A program made the translations under genes and the position numbers. The notes beneath the pieces were generated by a model, which was given only the letters and a program-made list of their open reading frames with translations, was not told where the DNA came from and made no database searches. From Desulfobacterales bacterium (GTDB lineage: Bacteria; Desulfobacterota; Desulfobacteria; Desulfobacterales; JALSRD01): 64,000 bases of DNA. Shown here in pieces: positions 43,716-52,420 of the stretch (positions are counted from its first letter, which is position 1; each line of letters opens with the position of its first letter). The stretch is taken from contig JALSRD010000100.1 of the NCBI GenBank assembly GCA_026984935.1, forward strand, positions 54,033-118,032, written 5' to 3'.

Positions 43716-44816
43716 ATGAATCGAAGCCACTGGTTATTTTGCCCGGGGCCTGTGATGGTGCCGGATCGTGTGCGGCAGGCGCTGTTTCACCCGGACATGT
43801 GCCACCGCGTGTCAGGTTTTGAAGAAATTATACAAAATGTCCAGAAAAACCTTTTGAAAGTTTTCAACGCCAACGAAGAATATACCATCTTGCTGATTAC
43901 CGGATCTGGTACCGCGGCCAACGAGACCGTGATCTCCTCCTATTTCGGCCCACAGGACAACGTGCTGCTCGTTAAAAACGGCGAATTCGGCGATAGGCTC
44001 GCAGAGATTTCGAAGATCCACGGGATCAAAACAACCATCATACCATACGACTGGGGTGCCTGCGTCGACATTGCGGACGTCGAGAATGCACTGCAAAAAC
44101 ATCCGGAAATCACATCCGTGATGATGGTCTTTCACGAGACCAGCACAAGCGTCATCAACCCCGTGAGCCAAGTGGGGCAACTGGCCCGGAAATACGGAAA
44201 AAGTTTTGTCGTGGACGGGGTCAGTGCCGTGGGCGGCGAGGACGTAAATGTGGCCAGAGACCATATTGACTTTTGTACCACTTCATCCAACAAGTGCCTT
44301 GCCGGCCTTCCCGGCATCGGCATTATCTGTGCGAAAAGGTCCGAACTGGAAAAGACCATGCACAACAAAACCCGGGTGGCGTACCTGAATCTCTACCGGC
44401 TGTATAAAATGTCGGAAACCCGGCACCAAACCCCGAACACACCTTCTGTAACGATGTTTTTCGCACTGGATGCCGCCGTGGAGAGGCTGCTTGAAGAGGG
44501 GCTGGAAAACCGCATCAACCGCTACAAACGATGTGCACGCGTGATTCGCCGAGGCGTGCGCGAAATGGGCCTCAAACTGCTCGTCGATGATGCGATTGCT
44601 TCCAATACCGTGACTTCTGTTTTTCTGCCGGAAAAGATTTCAATGGATGAATTTATCCGGGTGTTGGAAAACAAGGGTTATACGTTGTACCCCGGCAAAG
44701 GCGTTCTGCGGGGCAGCAATATGTTCCAGATTGCAAACATGGGCGAGGTGGATGAAAAGATGTGCCTTGAACTGCTGCAGGTGATAAAAGAGAGCATTGA
44801 TGAATTGAGGCCCTAG
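43716..44816 (+). CDS. Class V aminotransferase, 2-aminoethylphosphonate-pyruvate transaminase (PhnW)-like
   Basis: A 366-residue PLP enzyme with the PhnW landmarks: FCPGPVMVPDRV, GSGTAANETVISS, FHETSTSVINPV, PLP lysine in SSNKCLAGLPG, and YPGKG...NMGEV near the C-terminus. PhnW removes the amino group of 2-aminoethylphosphonate to give phosphonoacetaldehyde. The related alanine-glyoxylate enzymes are the main alternative. AGAGGAAAAATT precedes the ATG. Upstream, GTCTAAAC (43594-43601) matches the GT-N-TA-N-AC form of HutC-family sites. No phnX or phnA-type hydrolase is present in the cluster, so the next step is unclear. Confidence 0.78.
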   Translation: MNRSHWLFCPGPVMVPDRVRQALFHPDMCHRVSGFEEIIQNVQKNLLKVFNANEEYTILLITGSGTAANETVISSYFGPQDNVLLVKNGEFGDRLAEISKIHGIKTTIIPYDWGACVDIADVENALQKHPEITSVMMVFHETSTSVINPVSQVGQLARKYGKSFVVDGVSAVGGEDVNVARDHIDFCTTSSNKCLAGLPGIGIICAKRSELEKTMHNKTRVAYLNLYRLYKMSETRHQTPNTPSVTMFFALDAAVERLLEEGLENRINRYKRCARVIRRGVREMGLKLLVDDAIASNTVTSVFLPEKISMDEFIRVLENKGYTLYPGKGVLRGSNMFQIANMGEVDEKMCLELLQVIKESIDELRP

Positions 44817-45020
44817 GAGGTCTTAATGAGCGGGGGATTTCGCGTGGGGTGAATTTCCCCGGACGGAAAGTTCTCGCATATACGGATTCAACTTGCGCGG
44901 GGGGCCGCAGTTTCATGCGCCACGTCGCGCGCAAGGCGCCGGGACCCGGCAGCGATGAACCCGTAGAGCCTGAACGACCGGCTCAATAATGGAGATCAAA
45001 AGCAAAAAGGAGGAATTCTG

Positions 45021-46079
45021 ATGAAGAGGAAACTGTCCGTATTTTTGTCGTTTTGTGCCGCCCTTGCCCTAACTGCGACGATCGGGCTGACCCTCCCGGC
45101 AGACGCCAGGGATCTGACCATCGTGGGTTGGGGCGGAACGACACAGGCAGCCCACAGAGTCGCCTACTTCAAACCCTTCATGAAGGAAACCGGTTTAAAG
45201 ATTGTGGAAGACGAATGGAATGGCGAAATGGCTAAAATCCGGGCCATGGTCGAAACCGGCCATGTCACCTGGGACGTGGTCCAGGTGGAAGCACCGGAAG
45301 CCTTCCAGGGATGCGATGAGGGCCTTTTCGAGAAACTGGACTGGTCGAAGATTACCGCCAAGAGCAAACTGGTGGACGGTGCGGCGTTCGATTGCGGCGC
45401 CGGCGTCTTGATCTGGTCCACGGTCTTCGCTTATGATGCGAACAAAATCAAGGACGGACCGAAAAACTGGACGGATTTCTGGAATGTTAAAAAATGGCCC
45501 GGCAAGCGCGGCATGCGCAGAGGGGCCAAGATGACCCTTGAAATTGCACTGCTTGCCGACGGTGTGGCGCGCAAAGATGTCTACAAGGTACTGTCCACCC
45601 CCAAGGGTGTTGATCGGGCCTTCAAGAAGCTCGATGAGCTGAAACCTTATATCCTGTGGTGGAAGGCCGGTGTTGAGCCGCAGCAGCGGCTGGCCGCGGG
45701 GGATGTTGCCATGAGCATGGCATACAACGCATGGATCTACCGTGTTAACCAGGAAGAGGGCCGTAACTTCAAGATCGTATGGGACGGCAACCTTTACTCG
45801 ATGGACTACTGGACCATCGTCAAGGGTTCGCCGAACATCGACAAGGCCTACAAATTTATCGCCCTTGCCACACGCCCTGACCGCCAGGCCGTCTTTTTCA
45901 ACAAGATCGCCTACGGCTGGACAGCCAAGGGAACGGGGAAGTATATCTCCCCAAAAATGTTGCCGAATCTGCCGACAGCCGGCGGACACCTCGACAATGC
46001 CCTGCTGACGAACGTCGCATTCTGGCAGGAAAACGGCGAAAGTCTGGAGCAGCGGTTCCAGGCATGGGTGGCCAAATAA
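45021..46079 (+). CDS. ABC transporter substrate-binding protein (PotD/spermidine-type)
   Basis: The 352-residue periplasmic binding protein has a signal peptide (KRKLSVFLSFCAALALTA, cleaved after ADA near 29). The mature part starts RDLTIVGWGGTTQAAHR, typical of polyamine/aminophosphonate type-1 binding proteins, and includes WDVVQVEAPE and WTDFWNVKKWPGKRGMRRG. Binding-pocket residues cannot be assigned by eye, so substrate is inferred from context: polyamine, or more likely an aminophosphonate given the PhnW-like gene. AAAAAGGAGG lies before the ATG. It starts 204 bases after the aminotransferase on the same strand. Confidence 0.88.
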   Translation: MKRKLSVFLSFCAALALTATIGLTLPADARDLTIVGWGGTTQAAHRVAYFKPFMKETGLKIVEDEWNGEMAKIRAMVETGHVTWDVVQVEAPEAFQGCDEGLFEKLDWSKITAKSKLVDGAAFDCGAGVLIWSTVFAYDANKIKDGPKNWTDFWNVKKWPGKRGMRRGAKMTLEIALLADGVARKDVYKVLSTPKGVDRAFKKLDELKPYILWWKAGVEPQQRLAAGDVAMSMAYNAWIYRVNQEEGRNFKIVWDGNLYSMDYWTIVKGSPNIDKAYKFIALATRPDRQAVFFNKIAYGWTAKGTGKYISPKMLPNLPTAGGHLDNALLTNVAFWQENGESLEQRFQAWVAK

Positions 46080-46302
46080 GGGCCACGGAAAGAAATAAAT
46101 CCAAGGGAATCATGCCGGATTTCGGTCCGGTTGCAAGGCGCGTCGGTTTTTTCATACCGGTTGTATGGGACCTACCGGCGGTGACGTGCGCAGCCGGACT
46201 AAAAGACAAGTCAGATTGGATTTTTTCCGGGACTCTAAGACATGCATGCGCCGGTTTCGGCCATGGCTGGGCTGAGGCAAAAGAGGAATAATCAAATGGG
46301 GG

Positions 46303-46328
46303 AAAGCGAATCCCGGAGCCGCTTTTTT
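46303..46328 (+). terminator. Possible attenuator after the binding-protein gene
   Basis: AAAGCG and CGCTTT form a six-base-pair stem over an 11-base loop, directly followed by TTT. It lies in the 341-base gap between the binding-protein and permease genes, where partial termination is common because the binding protein is needed in excess. The stem is weak. Confidence 0.3.
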
Positions 46329-46420
46329 ATCCAGCACCGGCGCTTTCTCCCGCCTCTGCTTTTTGCGCGTTGCGACCCGGCAATTCTACCAAACATAATT
46401 ACACTGGTCGGAGGAGGCTG

Positions 46421-47653
46421 ATGGTCGAGCAGGCTGCGAGCGGGACTAATCTTCGAAAAAAATTACAGCGTACGGTGCGACGGAAAAAAATCGAGGCCGT
46501 CGGCCTCACCACACCGCTGTTTTGCGTCATGCTCATTTTCTATTTCGTACCCATCGGGCTGATGTTCTACCGGAGCATCGATAATTCGCAGATGCGTGAA
46601 ATTCTTCCCGCCACGGCCAAGGCCATTCAGCAATGGGACGGGGAGGGGCTGCCGGGGGAGCCGGCCTACGCCGCGATGGTCGCGGATATGAAGCACGCAT
46701 ACCCCAACCGGACCCTGGCCAGGGCCGGACGCCGCCTGAACTTCGATCTGGTGGGCTTTTACAGCCTGCTGTTAAAGTCCGGCCGCAAGGTCTCCAGACT
46801 CGGGGGGCCGCCTTACAAAGCCGCTTTGATAAAACTGGACAAGAAGTGGGGTGATCCGCGCTACTGGAAGGTGCTTAAGCGCGGATTGAAAAACACGACG
46901 CTCATTTATCTTTTGGCCGCGCTGGATTTCAGATACAACGACAACAACCGCATCGTCGGGGTCCCGGACAATCAGGCGATTTACCGTTCGATTATCGCAC
47001 GCACCATATACATCAGTCTGTCTGTCACGCTTTTGTGCCTGGTTATCGGTTTCCCCATTGCATATTATATGGCGACGGCCACGCCACGAACGCGCAACAT
47101 CCTGATGATTCTGCTGCTGCTTGTTTTCTGGACATCGCTTCTGGTCAGAACGCTCTCATGGATCGTGGTCCTGCAGAAAAAGGGCGTGGTCAACAGCCTG
47201 CTCCTTTCCAGCGGCCTGGTTTCCCATCCGCTGAACCTGGTGTTCAACCGGATCGGTGTTTATATTGCGATGACGCACGTGCTGCTTCCTTTCATGGTCC
47301 TGCCCCTGTACAGCGTCATGCGCGGCATACCGCCGCATTATGTGCGCGCGGCGCGCTCCCTGGGGGCGACATCGATCGTGGCGTTCATCCGTGTTTATAT
47401 TCCGCAAACCAAGGCCGGCATCGGGGCCGGCTCATTGATCGTGTTTATCCAGGCGCTGGGCTACTACATCACGCCGGCTCTGGTCGGTGGGCCGAAGGAC
47501 CAGATGCTGAGTTATTTCGTCGCCTTTTTCGTCAACGAACGGGTGAACTGGAGCATGGCCTCCGCCTTGGGCGTCATGCTGCTGGTCCTTACCGGTTCTT
47601 TCTACCTGATCTTCGGTCGGCGTGTGGGTATTACCAACATTAAACTCGGGTGA
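46421..47653 (+). CDS. ABC transporter permease (PotB type) with enlarged periplasmic loop
   Basis: The 410-residue inner-membrane protein has one helix near 32-55, then about 115 mostly hydrophilic residues, then the standard permease core with six helices and the EAA-type loop (YVRAARSLGATSIVAFIRVYIP near 310). PotB-like permeases usually have a much shorter segment between the first two helices. The ATG at 46421 has GGAGGAGGCTG immediately before it. It forms the channel with the second permease, whose start overlaps its stop (GTGA). Confidence 0.9.
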   Translation: MVEQAASGTNLRKKLQRTVRRKKIEAVGLTTPLFCVMLIFYFVPIGLMFYRSIDNSQMREILPATAKAIQQWDGEGLPGEPAYAAMVADMKHAYPNRTLARAGRRLNFDLVGFYSLLLKSGRKVSRLGGPPYKAALIKLDKKWGDPRYWKVLKRGLKNTTLIYLLAALDFRYNDNNRIVGVPDNQAIYRSIIARTIYISLSVTLLCLVIGFPIAYYMATATPRTRNILMILLLLVFWTSLLVRTLSWIVVLQKKGVVNSLLLSSGLVSHPLNLVFNRIGVYIAMTHVLLPFMVLPLYSVMRGIPPHYVRAARSLGATSIVAFIRVYIPQTKAGIGAGSLIVFIQALGYYITPALVGGPKDQMLSYFVAFFVNERVNWSMASALGVMLLVLTGSFYLIFGRRVGITNIKLG

Positions 47654-48501
47654 CTGCCATGGCACTATCTGTTCATGCAACAGTGGGGGAGCGCATCTGG
47701 TATTATGCCTTCCGGATTATCATCGGGTTAATATTCACTTATCTCCTGTTCCCTCTTTTGGCGATCATTCCCCTTTCTTTCAACTCGGGGGAATTTCTGC
47801 ATTACCCGATCCAGCACCTGAGCCTGAGGTGGTACAGGGATTTCTTTATGTCGGGCCACTGGGGAGTTCCCATTCAAAACAGCCTCATCGTGGGATTCTC
47901 TGCAATGGTACTGGCGACCGTCCTCGGCACCCTGACGGCCGTCGGCATCAACCGTGCGGACTTTCCCGGCAAGCAGCTGCTGGTGGCCCTTTTGATTTCA
48001 CCGATGATGATTCCACTGGTGATCACGGCCCTGGCACTTTACCTGTTCTATGCCCGCATCGGTTTGAATGACACCTACATCGGGATCATCCTGGCGCACG
48101 CCATCCTGGGGGTGCCGTTCGTACTGATAACGGTCAGCGCGACACTGCAGGGATTTGACTACAATCTTGTCCGTGCCGGCGCCAGCCTGGGCGCGTCGCC
48201 CATGCGCGTCTTTTTCAAGGTGGTTATGCCGAACATCGCCCCCGGTATCGTTTCCGGGGCCTTGTTCGCGTTTGCGATCTCCCTCGACGAGGTCGTGGTG
48301 GTCCTGTTTATCGCCGGCCCCGCCCACAGAACACTTCCCCGTCAGATGTTTTCCGGCATCCGGGAATACCTGACGCCGACGTTTCTGGCAGCCGCCACGG
48401 TTCTGATTGTGGTGGCGGCCATGCTGATGGTGACCCTGGAAATGCTGCGCAAGCGCAGGGAGAAATTAAATCGTCCAATCGAAAACGCCGCTGCCGAGTA
48501 G
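47650..48501 (+). CDS. ABC transporter permease (PotC type)
   Basis: A 283-residue inner-membrane protein with six hydrophobic helices and the EAA loop RAGASLGASPMRVFFKVVMPNIAPG near 180, typical of the second permease of spermidine/putrescine-type importers. The GTG start overlaps the previous stop; ATG at 47659 is an alternative three codons in. It ends in a basic cytoplasmic tail (RKRREKLNR). It is part of the transporter operon, with the ATPase gene two genes further on. Confidence 0.92.
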   Translation: MTAMALSVHATVGERIWYYAFRIIIGLIFTYLLFPLLAIIPLSFNSGEFLHYPIQHLSLRWYRDFFMSGHWGVPIQNSLIVGFSAMVLATVLGTLTAVGINRADFPGKQLLVALLISPMMIPLVITALALYLFYARIGLNDTYIGIILAHAILGVPFVLITVSATLQGFDYNLVRAGASLGASPMRVFFKVVMPNIAPGIVSGALFAFAISLDEVVVVLFIAGPAHRTLPRQMFSGIREYLTPTFLAAATVLIVVAAMLMVTLEMLRKRREKLNRPIENAAAE

Positions 48502-48510
48502 AGGAAAACA

Positions 48511-49380
48511 TTGAGCAACCGCAAAGGGTGTATGCTGATCGCACAAATCAGTGATCCTCACATTGCCGGGTGGGGCAAAAAAGCCTACGGCATTGCGCCG
48601 ACCGCGGAGAATCTCGCCCGCTGTATCGCGCATATCAATGGAATTGCACCTGCGCCGGACCTGGTAATCGTAACCGGGGACATCACCAACGGCGGTCGGC
48701 CGCATGAAGCCGAACGGGCGGCCAGCCTGCTGGACAGGCTCCGGTATCCGTTTTACATCGTACCGGGCAATCACGACGATCGGACCGGACTGCGGTCCGT
48801 GTTCGGCGAACATGCGGGGCCGCCAGGCCCGCGGGGCTTCATGAATTATGTGATCGATGGTTTCGCCATGCGCCTGATCGGCATGGACAGCACGCTTCCC
48901 GGCGCCCCCGGCGGCGAAATCTGCGAGATCCGGGCGGCGTGGCTCGACCAGCGCCTGGCCGAGGCAAAAGAGCGCCCCACGGTCATTTTCATGCATCATC
49001 CACCGGTCAGGTGCGGTGTCGCTGAAACCGATGTGGATGGCTTCGCCGGTGCGCAAAGGTTGGGGAAGGTGATCGAAAAGTACCACAACGTCGAACGCAT
49101 CATCTGCGGGCACATCCACCTTCCGGCCGTCGTCCGGTGGCGCGAGACGGTCGTCAGTGCAGCGCCGAGCACGGGTATGCAGCTGGTGCTCGACCTTACC
49201 CTGAAGCGGCCCTCCGAATTTGTATTGGAAGCACCCGGATATCAGCTGCACTACTGGTCCGCCGAGCGAAATCTCGTTACGCATACGGTCTATGTCCGGG
49301 ACAACGACGGCCCATACCGGTTCGAGGAGCATCCGCAAGCTGGCGGCACGGCCGGGGAGCCGGCCCGCAAACCGCTATAA
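48511..49380 (+). CDS. Class III metallophosphodiesterase (GpdQ/Icc-like)
   Basis: The 289-residue calcineurin-like enzyme has every metal-site motif: ISDPHIAG, VTGDITN, PGNHDD, MHHPP and CGHIHLP. GpdQ-type enzymes hydrolyse glycerophosphodiesters and phosphonate monoesters, and Icc-type enzymes cleave cyclic nucleotides. TTG 48511 has GAGG at good spacing; ATG 48532 is the alternative and begins at the usual family start (MLIAQISDPH). It lies inside a transporter operon between the permease and ATPase genes, so it probably processes the imported compound. There is no signal peptide, hence cytoplasmic. Confidence 0.87.
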   Translation: MSNRKGCMLIAQISDPHIAGWGKKAYGIAPTAENLARCIAHINGIAPAPDLVIVTGDITNGGRPHEAERAASLLDRLRYPFYIVPGNHDDRTGLRSVFGEHAGPPGPRGFMNYVIDGFAMRLIGMDSTLPGAPGGEICEIRAAWLDQRLAEAKERPTVIFMHHPPVRCGVAETDVDGFAGAQRLGKVIEKYHNVERIICGHIHLPAVVRWRETVVSAAPSTGMQLVLDLTLKRPSEFVLEAPGYQLHYWSAERNLVTHTVYVRDNDGPYRFEEHPQAGGTAGEPARKPL

Positions 49381-49440
49381 AATTTTGTTGCTGCACTGAG
49401 CCGGCACGCATGCTTTGCCACCTATGGAGAAAGAGCCACT

Positions 49441-50535
49441 ATGACGACAGATGATTTCCATGTTCGTTTTAACCGTGTCCAGAAAAGTTACGACGGTGTC
49501 ACGCTCGTCGTCAAAGACCTCAACCTCAATATCGGCAAAGGCGAGTTCGTGACAATGCTGGGGCCGTCCGGTTCGGGCAAAACCACCTGTCTGATGATGC
49601 TGGCCGGGTTTGAGGCGCCCACCCAGGGCGAGATTGTTTTCAACGGGCGCCCGATCAACAACATCCCGCCGCACAAGCGCGGCATCGGCATGGTGTTTCA
49701 GAACTACGCGCTGTTTCCACACATGACGGTTGCCGAAAACCTCGCTTTCCCCCTTCAGGTCCGCAGGATGTCGAAGTCAGAAACCGCTCAGAAAGTCAGA
49801 CGCGCTCTCGACATGGTCCAGATGGGCGAGTTCGGCGACCGCTACCCGGCGCAACTTTCCGGCGGCCAGCAGCAACGCATCGCGTTGGTGCGTGCACTGG
49901 TGTTCGACCCGGAACTGGTGCTGATGGATGAGCCGCTCGGCGCGTTGGACAAACAATTGCGTGAAAAAATGCAGTACGAAATCCGGCATATCCACGAGCA
50001 GCTCGGTGTGACCGTGGTCTATGTCACCCACGACCAGTCTGAAGCACTGACCATGTCGGACCGCATTGCCGTGTTCAACGACGGTGTAATCCAGCAGCTG
50101 GCATCGCCCAACGACCTGTATGAACGTCCCGAAAACAGCTTCGTGGCACAGTTTATCGGTGAAAACAATGAACTCAACGGGACGGTCGTCTCCCTTAACG
50201 ATGGAATCGCTCAAGTAACGCTGGACAATGGTGAACAGGTATTCGCACTGGCTGTGACGGTTGAAGAACCAGACAAACCGGCGCTCTTGTCGATCCGGCC
50301 TGAACGGGTCGTCATCAACCCGGATGAAACCGGGGCGGCACATACCATCGAAGGCCACGTTCACGAACTGATCTATCTCGGCGATCATATCCGCTGCCGT
50401 ATGACCGTCGGCGGCAATGAACAATTCATCGTCAAAGTGCCGAATGCCGCCAATAACCGGCGCCTGGTGGTGGGCGAGCATGTACGCGTCGGCTGGACGG
50501 CCGAGGATTGCCGCGCATTCGCAACCCTTCAGTAA
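49441..50535 (+). CDS. ABC transporter ATP-binding protein (PotA type)
   Basis: The 364-residue ATPase has Walker A GPSGSGKTT near 38, Q-loop VFQNYALFPHM, signature LSGGQQQRIALVRAL, Walker B LVLMDEPLGALD and switch His in VTHDQSEAL, then a C-terminal TOBE domain (about 245-360). It powers the import system formed by the binding protein and two permeases upstream. GGAGAAAGAG precedes the ATG. It closes the cluster; the following gene is convergent. Confidence 0.93.
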   Translation: MTTDDFHVRFNRVQKSYDGVTLVVKDLNLNIGKGEFVTMLGPSGSGKTTCLMMLAGFEAPTQGEIVFNGRPINNIPPHKRGIGMVFQNYALFPHMTVAENLAFPLQVRRMSKSETAQKVRRALDMVQMGEFGDRYPAQLSGGQQQRIALVRALVFDPELVLMDEPLGALDKQLREKMQYEIRHIHEQLGVTVVYVTHDQSEALTMSDRIAVFNDGVIQQLASPNDLYERPENSFVAQFIGENNELNGTVVSLNDGIAQVTLDNGEQVFALAVTVEEPDKPALLSIRPERVVINPDETGAAHTIEGHVHELIYLGDHIRCRMTVGGNEQFIVKVPNAANNRRLVVGEHVRVGWTAEDCRAFATLQ

Positions 50536-50710
50536 TGCCCACCTGGAAAATTGCTCGCTGCCTTTGCCCTTTTTCCGGTGTCCTTGGGCGCGAAACCTTC
50601 GGCAACGGGCAGGTCGCACGTGCCAGGGGCCGACCGGCGCGGCTCTGCCGCCGGACACGGGGATCTCCGGCACCCCAACGCGATTTCCTGCATGCACCGG
50701 CCGGTTTGTC

Positions 50711-51088
50711 TCAACGAACCACCAGAACACCGCGCATACCGGCCTCGGTGTGACCGGGCACGCTGCAACGGAAAACATATCGGCCGCTCTTTTGGGGTGT
50801 AAAGCTTAAGCGTGTCGTAGCGCCGGTATGAATCGTCTTGGTCTTCAACCCCAGTGCGTCGATGACCAGGTTATGCGACAAAACCCCATCATTATGAAAA
50901 ACGATCACCACGGGCTGGCCGGCCTGAACGGTCACACTGTCGGGTTGCATGCGAAACTCGCTGCCGCGGATATCGATTTGCCCGTTTTCCGCGGCGCGGG
51001 CTGCCGATAGCCACACCCCGTTGACGCAGGCGAACATGAACAGGGCCGCCAGAACCACGCCCATGCAACCATATTGTTTTGTCGTCAT
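50711..51088 (-). CDS. Cupredoxin-domain periplasmic protein
   Basis: A 125-residue protein with a signal peptide (YGCMGVVLAALFMFACVNG, about residues 6-24) and a small blue-copper-type domain. Likely copper ligands are His in LSHNLV near 77, then Cys, His and Met in RCSVPGHTEAGM near 107-118, a plastocyanin/azurin-like pattern. It would carry electrons or bind copper in the periplasm. GGAGGAGTCGAG precedes the ATG. It follows an uncharacterised His/Met-rich lipoprotein on the same strand, with a 64-base gap. Confidence 0.83.
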   Translation of the reverse strand: MTTKQYGCMGVVLAALFMFACVNGVWLSAARAAENGQIDIRGSEFRMQPDSVTVQAGQPVVIVFHNDGVLSHNLVIDALGLKTKTIHTGATTRLSFTPQKSGRYVFRCSVPGHTEAGMRGVLVVR

Positions 51089-51152
51089 CTCGACTCCTCC
51101 TCTATGCGCGCCGGGGTGCCCTAAAAAAAGGACACCCCGGGAAATGGTGCAG

Positions 51153-52139
51153 TTACGATATTTCATCCTGCTCGAACATCACGTGGATGAAGGGCTGGGG
51201 CATGCCGTTGGGCAGCATAAAAGCCGTTTTTAGCGGCTTGAACACCGGCCCCTGTTTTGTCGGTGTTATCGGCAGCACCACCAGGTGCGTGTGATGGGAC
51301 TGGCCCTTGATGTGCCAGCGGCCGGACGGCAGCGGCATTTCACTGTCCAATGCCAAGTGGTAGTTGCGGTCGCGCACGATTTCGGTGGTCATCATGTGCA
51401 TCACGCGGTGCGGCTCGGCCAGCTTGCCGTTGATGTAGACATCACCCACACCCCAGAAGGCGGCGTAGGTTCTGACTTTCGGCATCAGCGGGCTGCCGGT
51501 GCCCGTATTGCCGTGGTGATAGTCGTCGATCATGACACCGCCGGCCGTTTCATAGCCGGGGAAAGGCGGCTTGACCACATGCTTGAGCACCACTTTATAA
51601 GTGTTTCCCGCAGGGTCCGTGAAATGTGCCACCATGCGGGCGTGGTCCGGCGTTTTTCCCGGCGGTCCCGGGGGGTCTTTTTTCACTACGTCCCAGTAAG
51701 CGGCCGTAAAATCGCCTTTGACGATGCGCGCCTTGTCGCTGAACGGGTTGGGATGCCGGAACCACCAGTTGCCGTTGGCGTCAGGCACCCTGGCTTTGAG
51801 GGGTACGCCCACCAGAATCGGCAGATGCTTTAAGAGCCCCGGCACCGAGGGGGGCATCTTGTGGGCGGCCACCGCCTGTTGGGCGGCTTTGAGTTTATCC
51901 TTGAACAACATCTTCGGATGGCCCGGGGTGCCGAAAACCGCGGCATCCAGCCGGCGCGGGCCGGGCAGCACCCAATAGACGATCTTGCCGGAGTCTTGTT
52001 TGGCCATGCGTGTGGGCTGCTGCGCATCGCTCGCCGCAGCCGTCTTCATGGACTGCTTATTGCATCCGGTAAGTGCCAGCAGCAGCAACGGCAGCGCCAC
52101 CGGCAGCAGGCGTTGTGTGAACTTTGCGTATATTTTCAT
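51153..52139 (-). CDS. Uncharacterised His/Met-rich lipoprotein
   Basis: A 328-residue lipoprotein: signal peptide with lipobox LLALTGC (Cys26). The mature protein carries clusters of likely metal ligands (HRVMHMMTTE near 248, GQSHHTH near 279, DDYHHGN near 206) and conserved-looking WYW/WWF aromatic stretches. I do not recognise a family. The motif content and the cupredoxin gene immediately downstream suggest copper binding or delivery in the periplasm, which is inference. AAGGAGGTACGATT lies before the ATG, a strong ribosome site. Confidence 0.7.
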   Translation of the reverse strand: MKIYAKFTQRLLPVALPLLLLALTGCNKQSMKTAAASDAQQPTRMAKQDSGKIVYWVLPGPRRLDAAVFGTPGHPKMLFKDKLKAAQQAVAAHKMPPSVPGLLKHLPILVGVPLKARVPDANGNWWFRHPNPFSDKARIVKGDFTAAYWDVVKKDPPGPPGKTPDHARMVAHFTDPAGNTYKVVLKHVVKPPFPGYETAGGVMIDDYHHGNTGTGSPLMPKVRTYAAFWGVGDVYINGKLAEPHRVMHMMTTEIVRDRNYHLALDSEMPLPSGRWHIKGQSHHTHLVVLPITPTKQGPVFKPLKTAFMLPNGMPQPFIHVMFEQDEIS

Positions 52140-52219
52140 AATCGTACCTCCTTGATCTTGACTGTTGTCACAATGGTTCTTGCGCTCAAGTCACCCGCCG
52201 TATGCCTGAAGCGCAAGCG

Positions 52220-52408
52220 CTATTCGTGGATTTGTTTGCGGCGGAATTGGATATAGGCGTCCCGCAGGGATATGTAGGGGTCAATGGCCGCCTTGCCGCC
52301 AGAGTTCAGATTGTCGGCCGATTTTACAGCATCGGAACGATGGGCACAGCCGGATGCGGCCACCAGTAGCGCCAGAACACCAGACAGAATCGTTGCATGC
52401 TTCATCAT
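52220..52408 (-). CDS. Small putative lipoprotein
   Basis: A 62-residue protein with a lipobox LVAASGC (Cys21), then a short polar tail (RSDAVKSADNL...RRKQIHE). GAGGTGCCTGATG precedes the first of two adjacent Met codons. It is in a run with the MlaC-like and His/Met-rich lipoprotein genes. The function is unknown; the size suits a small envelope tether or assembly factor. Confidence 0.6.
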   Translation of the reverse strand: MMKHATILSGVLALLVAASGCAHRSDAVKSADNLNSGGKAAIDPYISLRDAYIQFRRKQIHE

Positions 52409-52420
52409 CAGGCACCTCCC

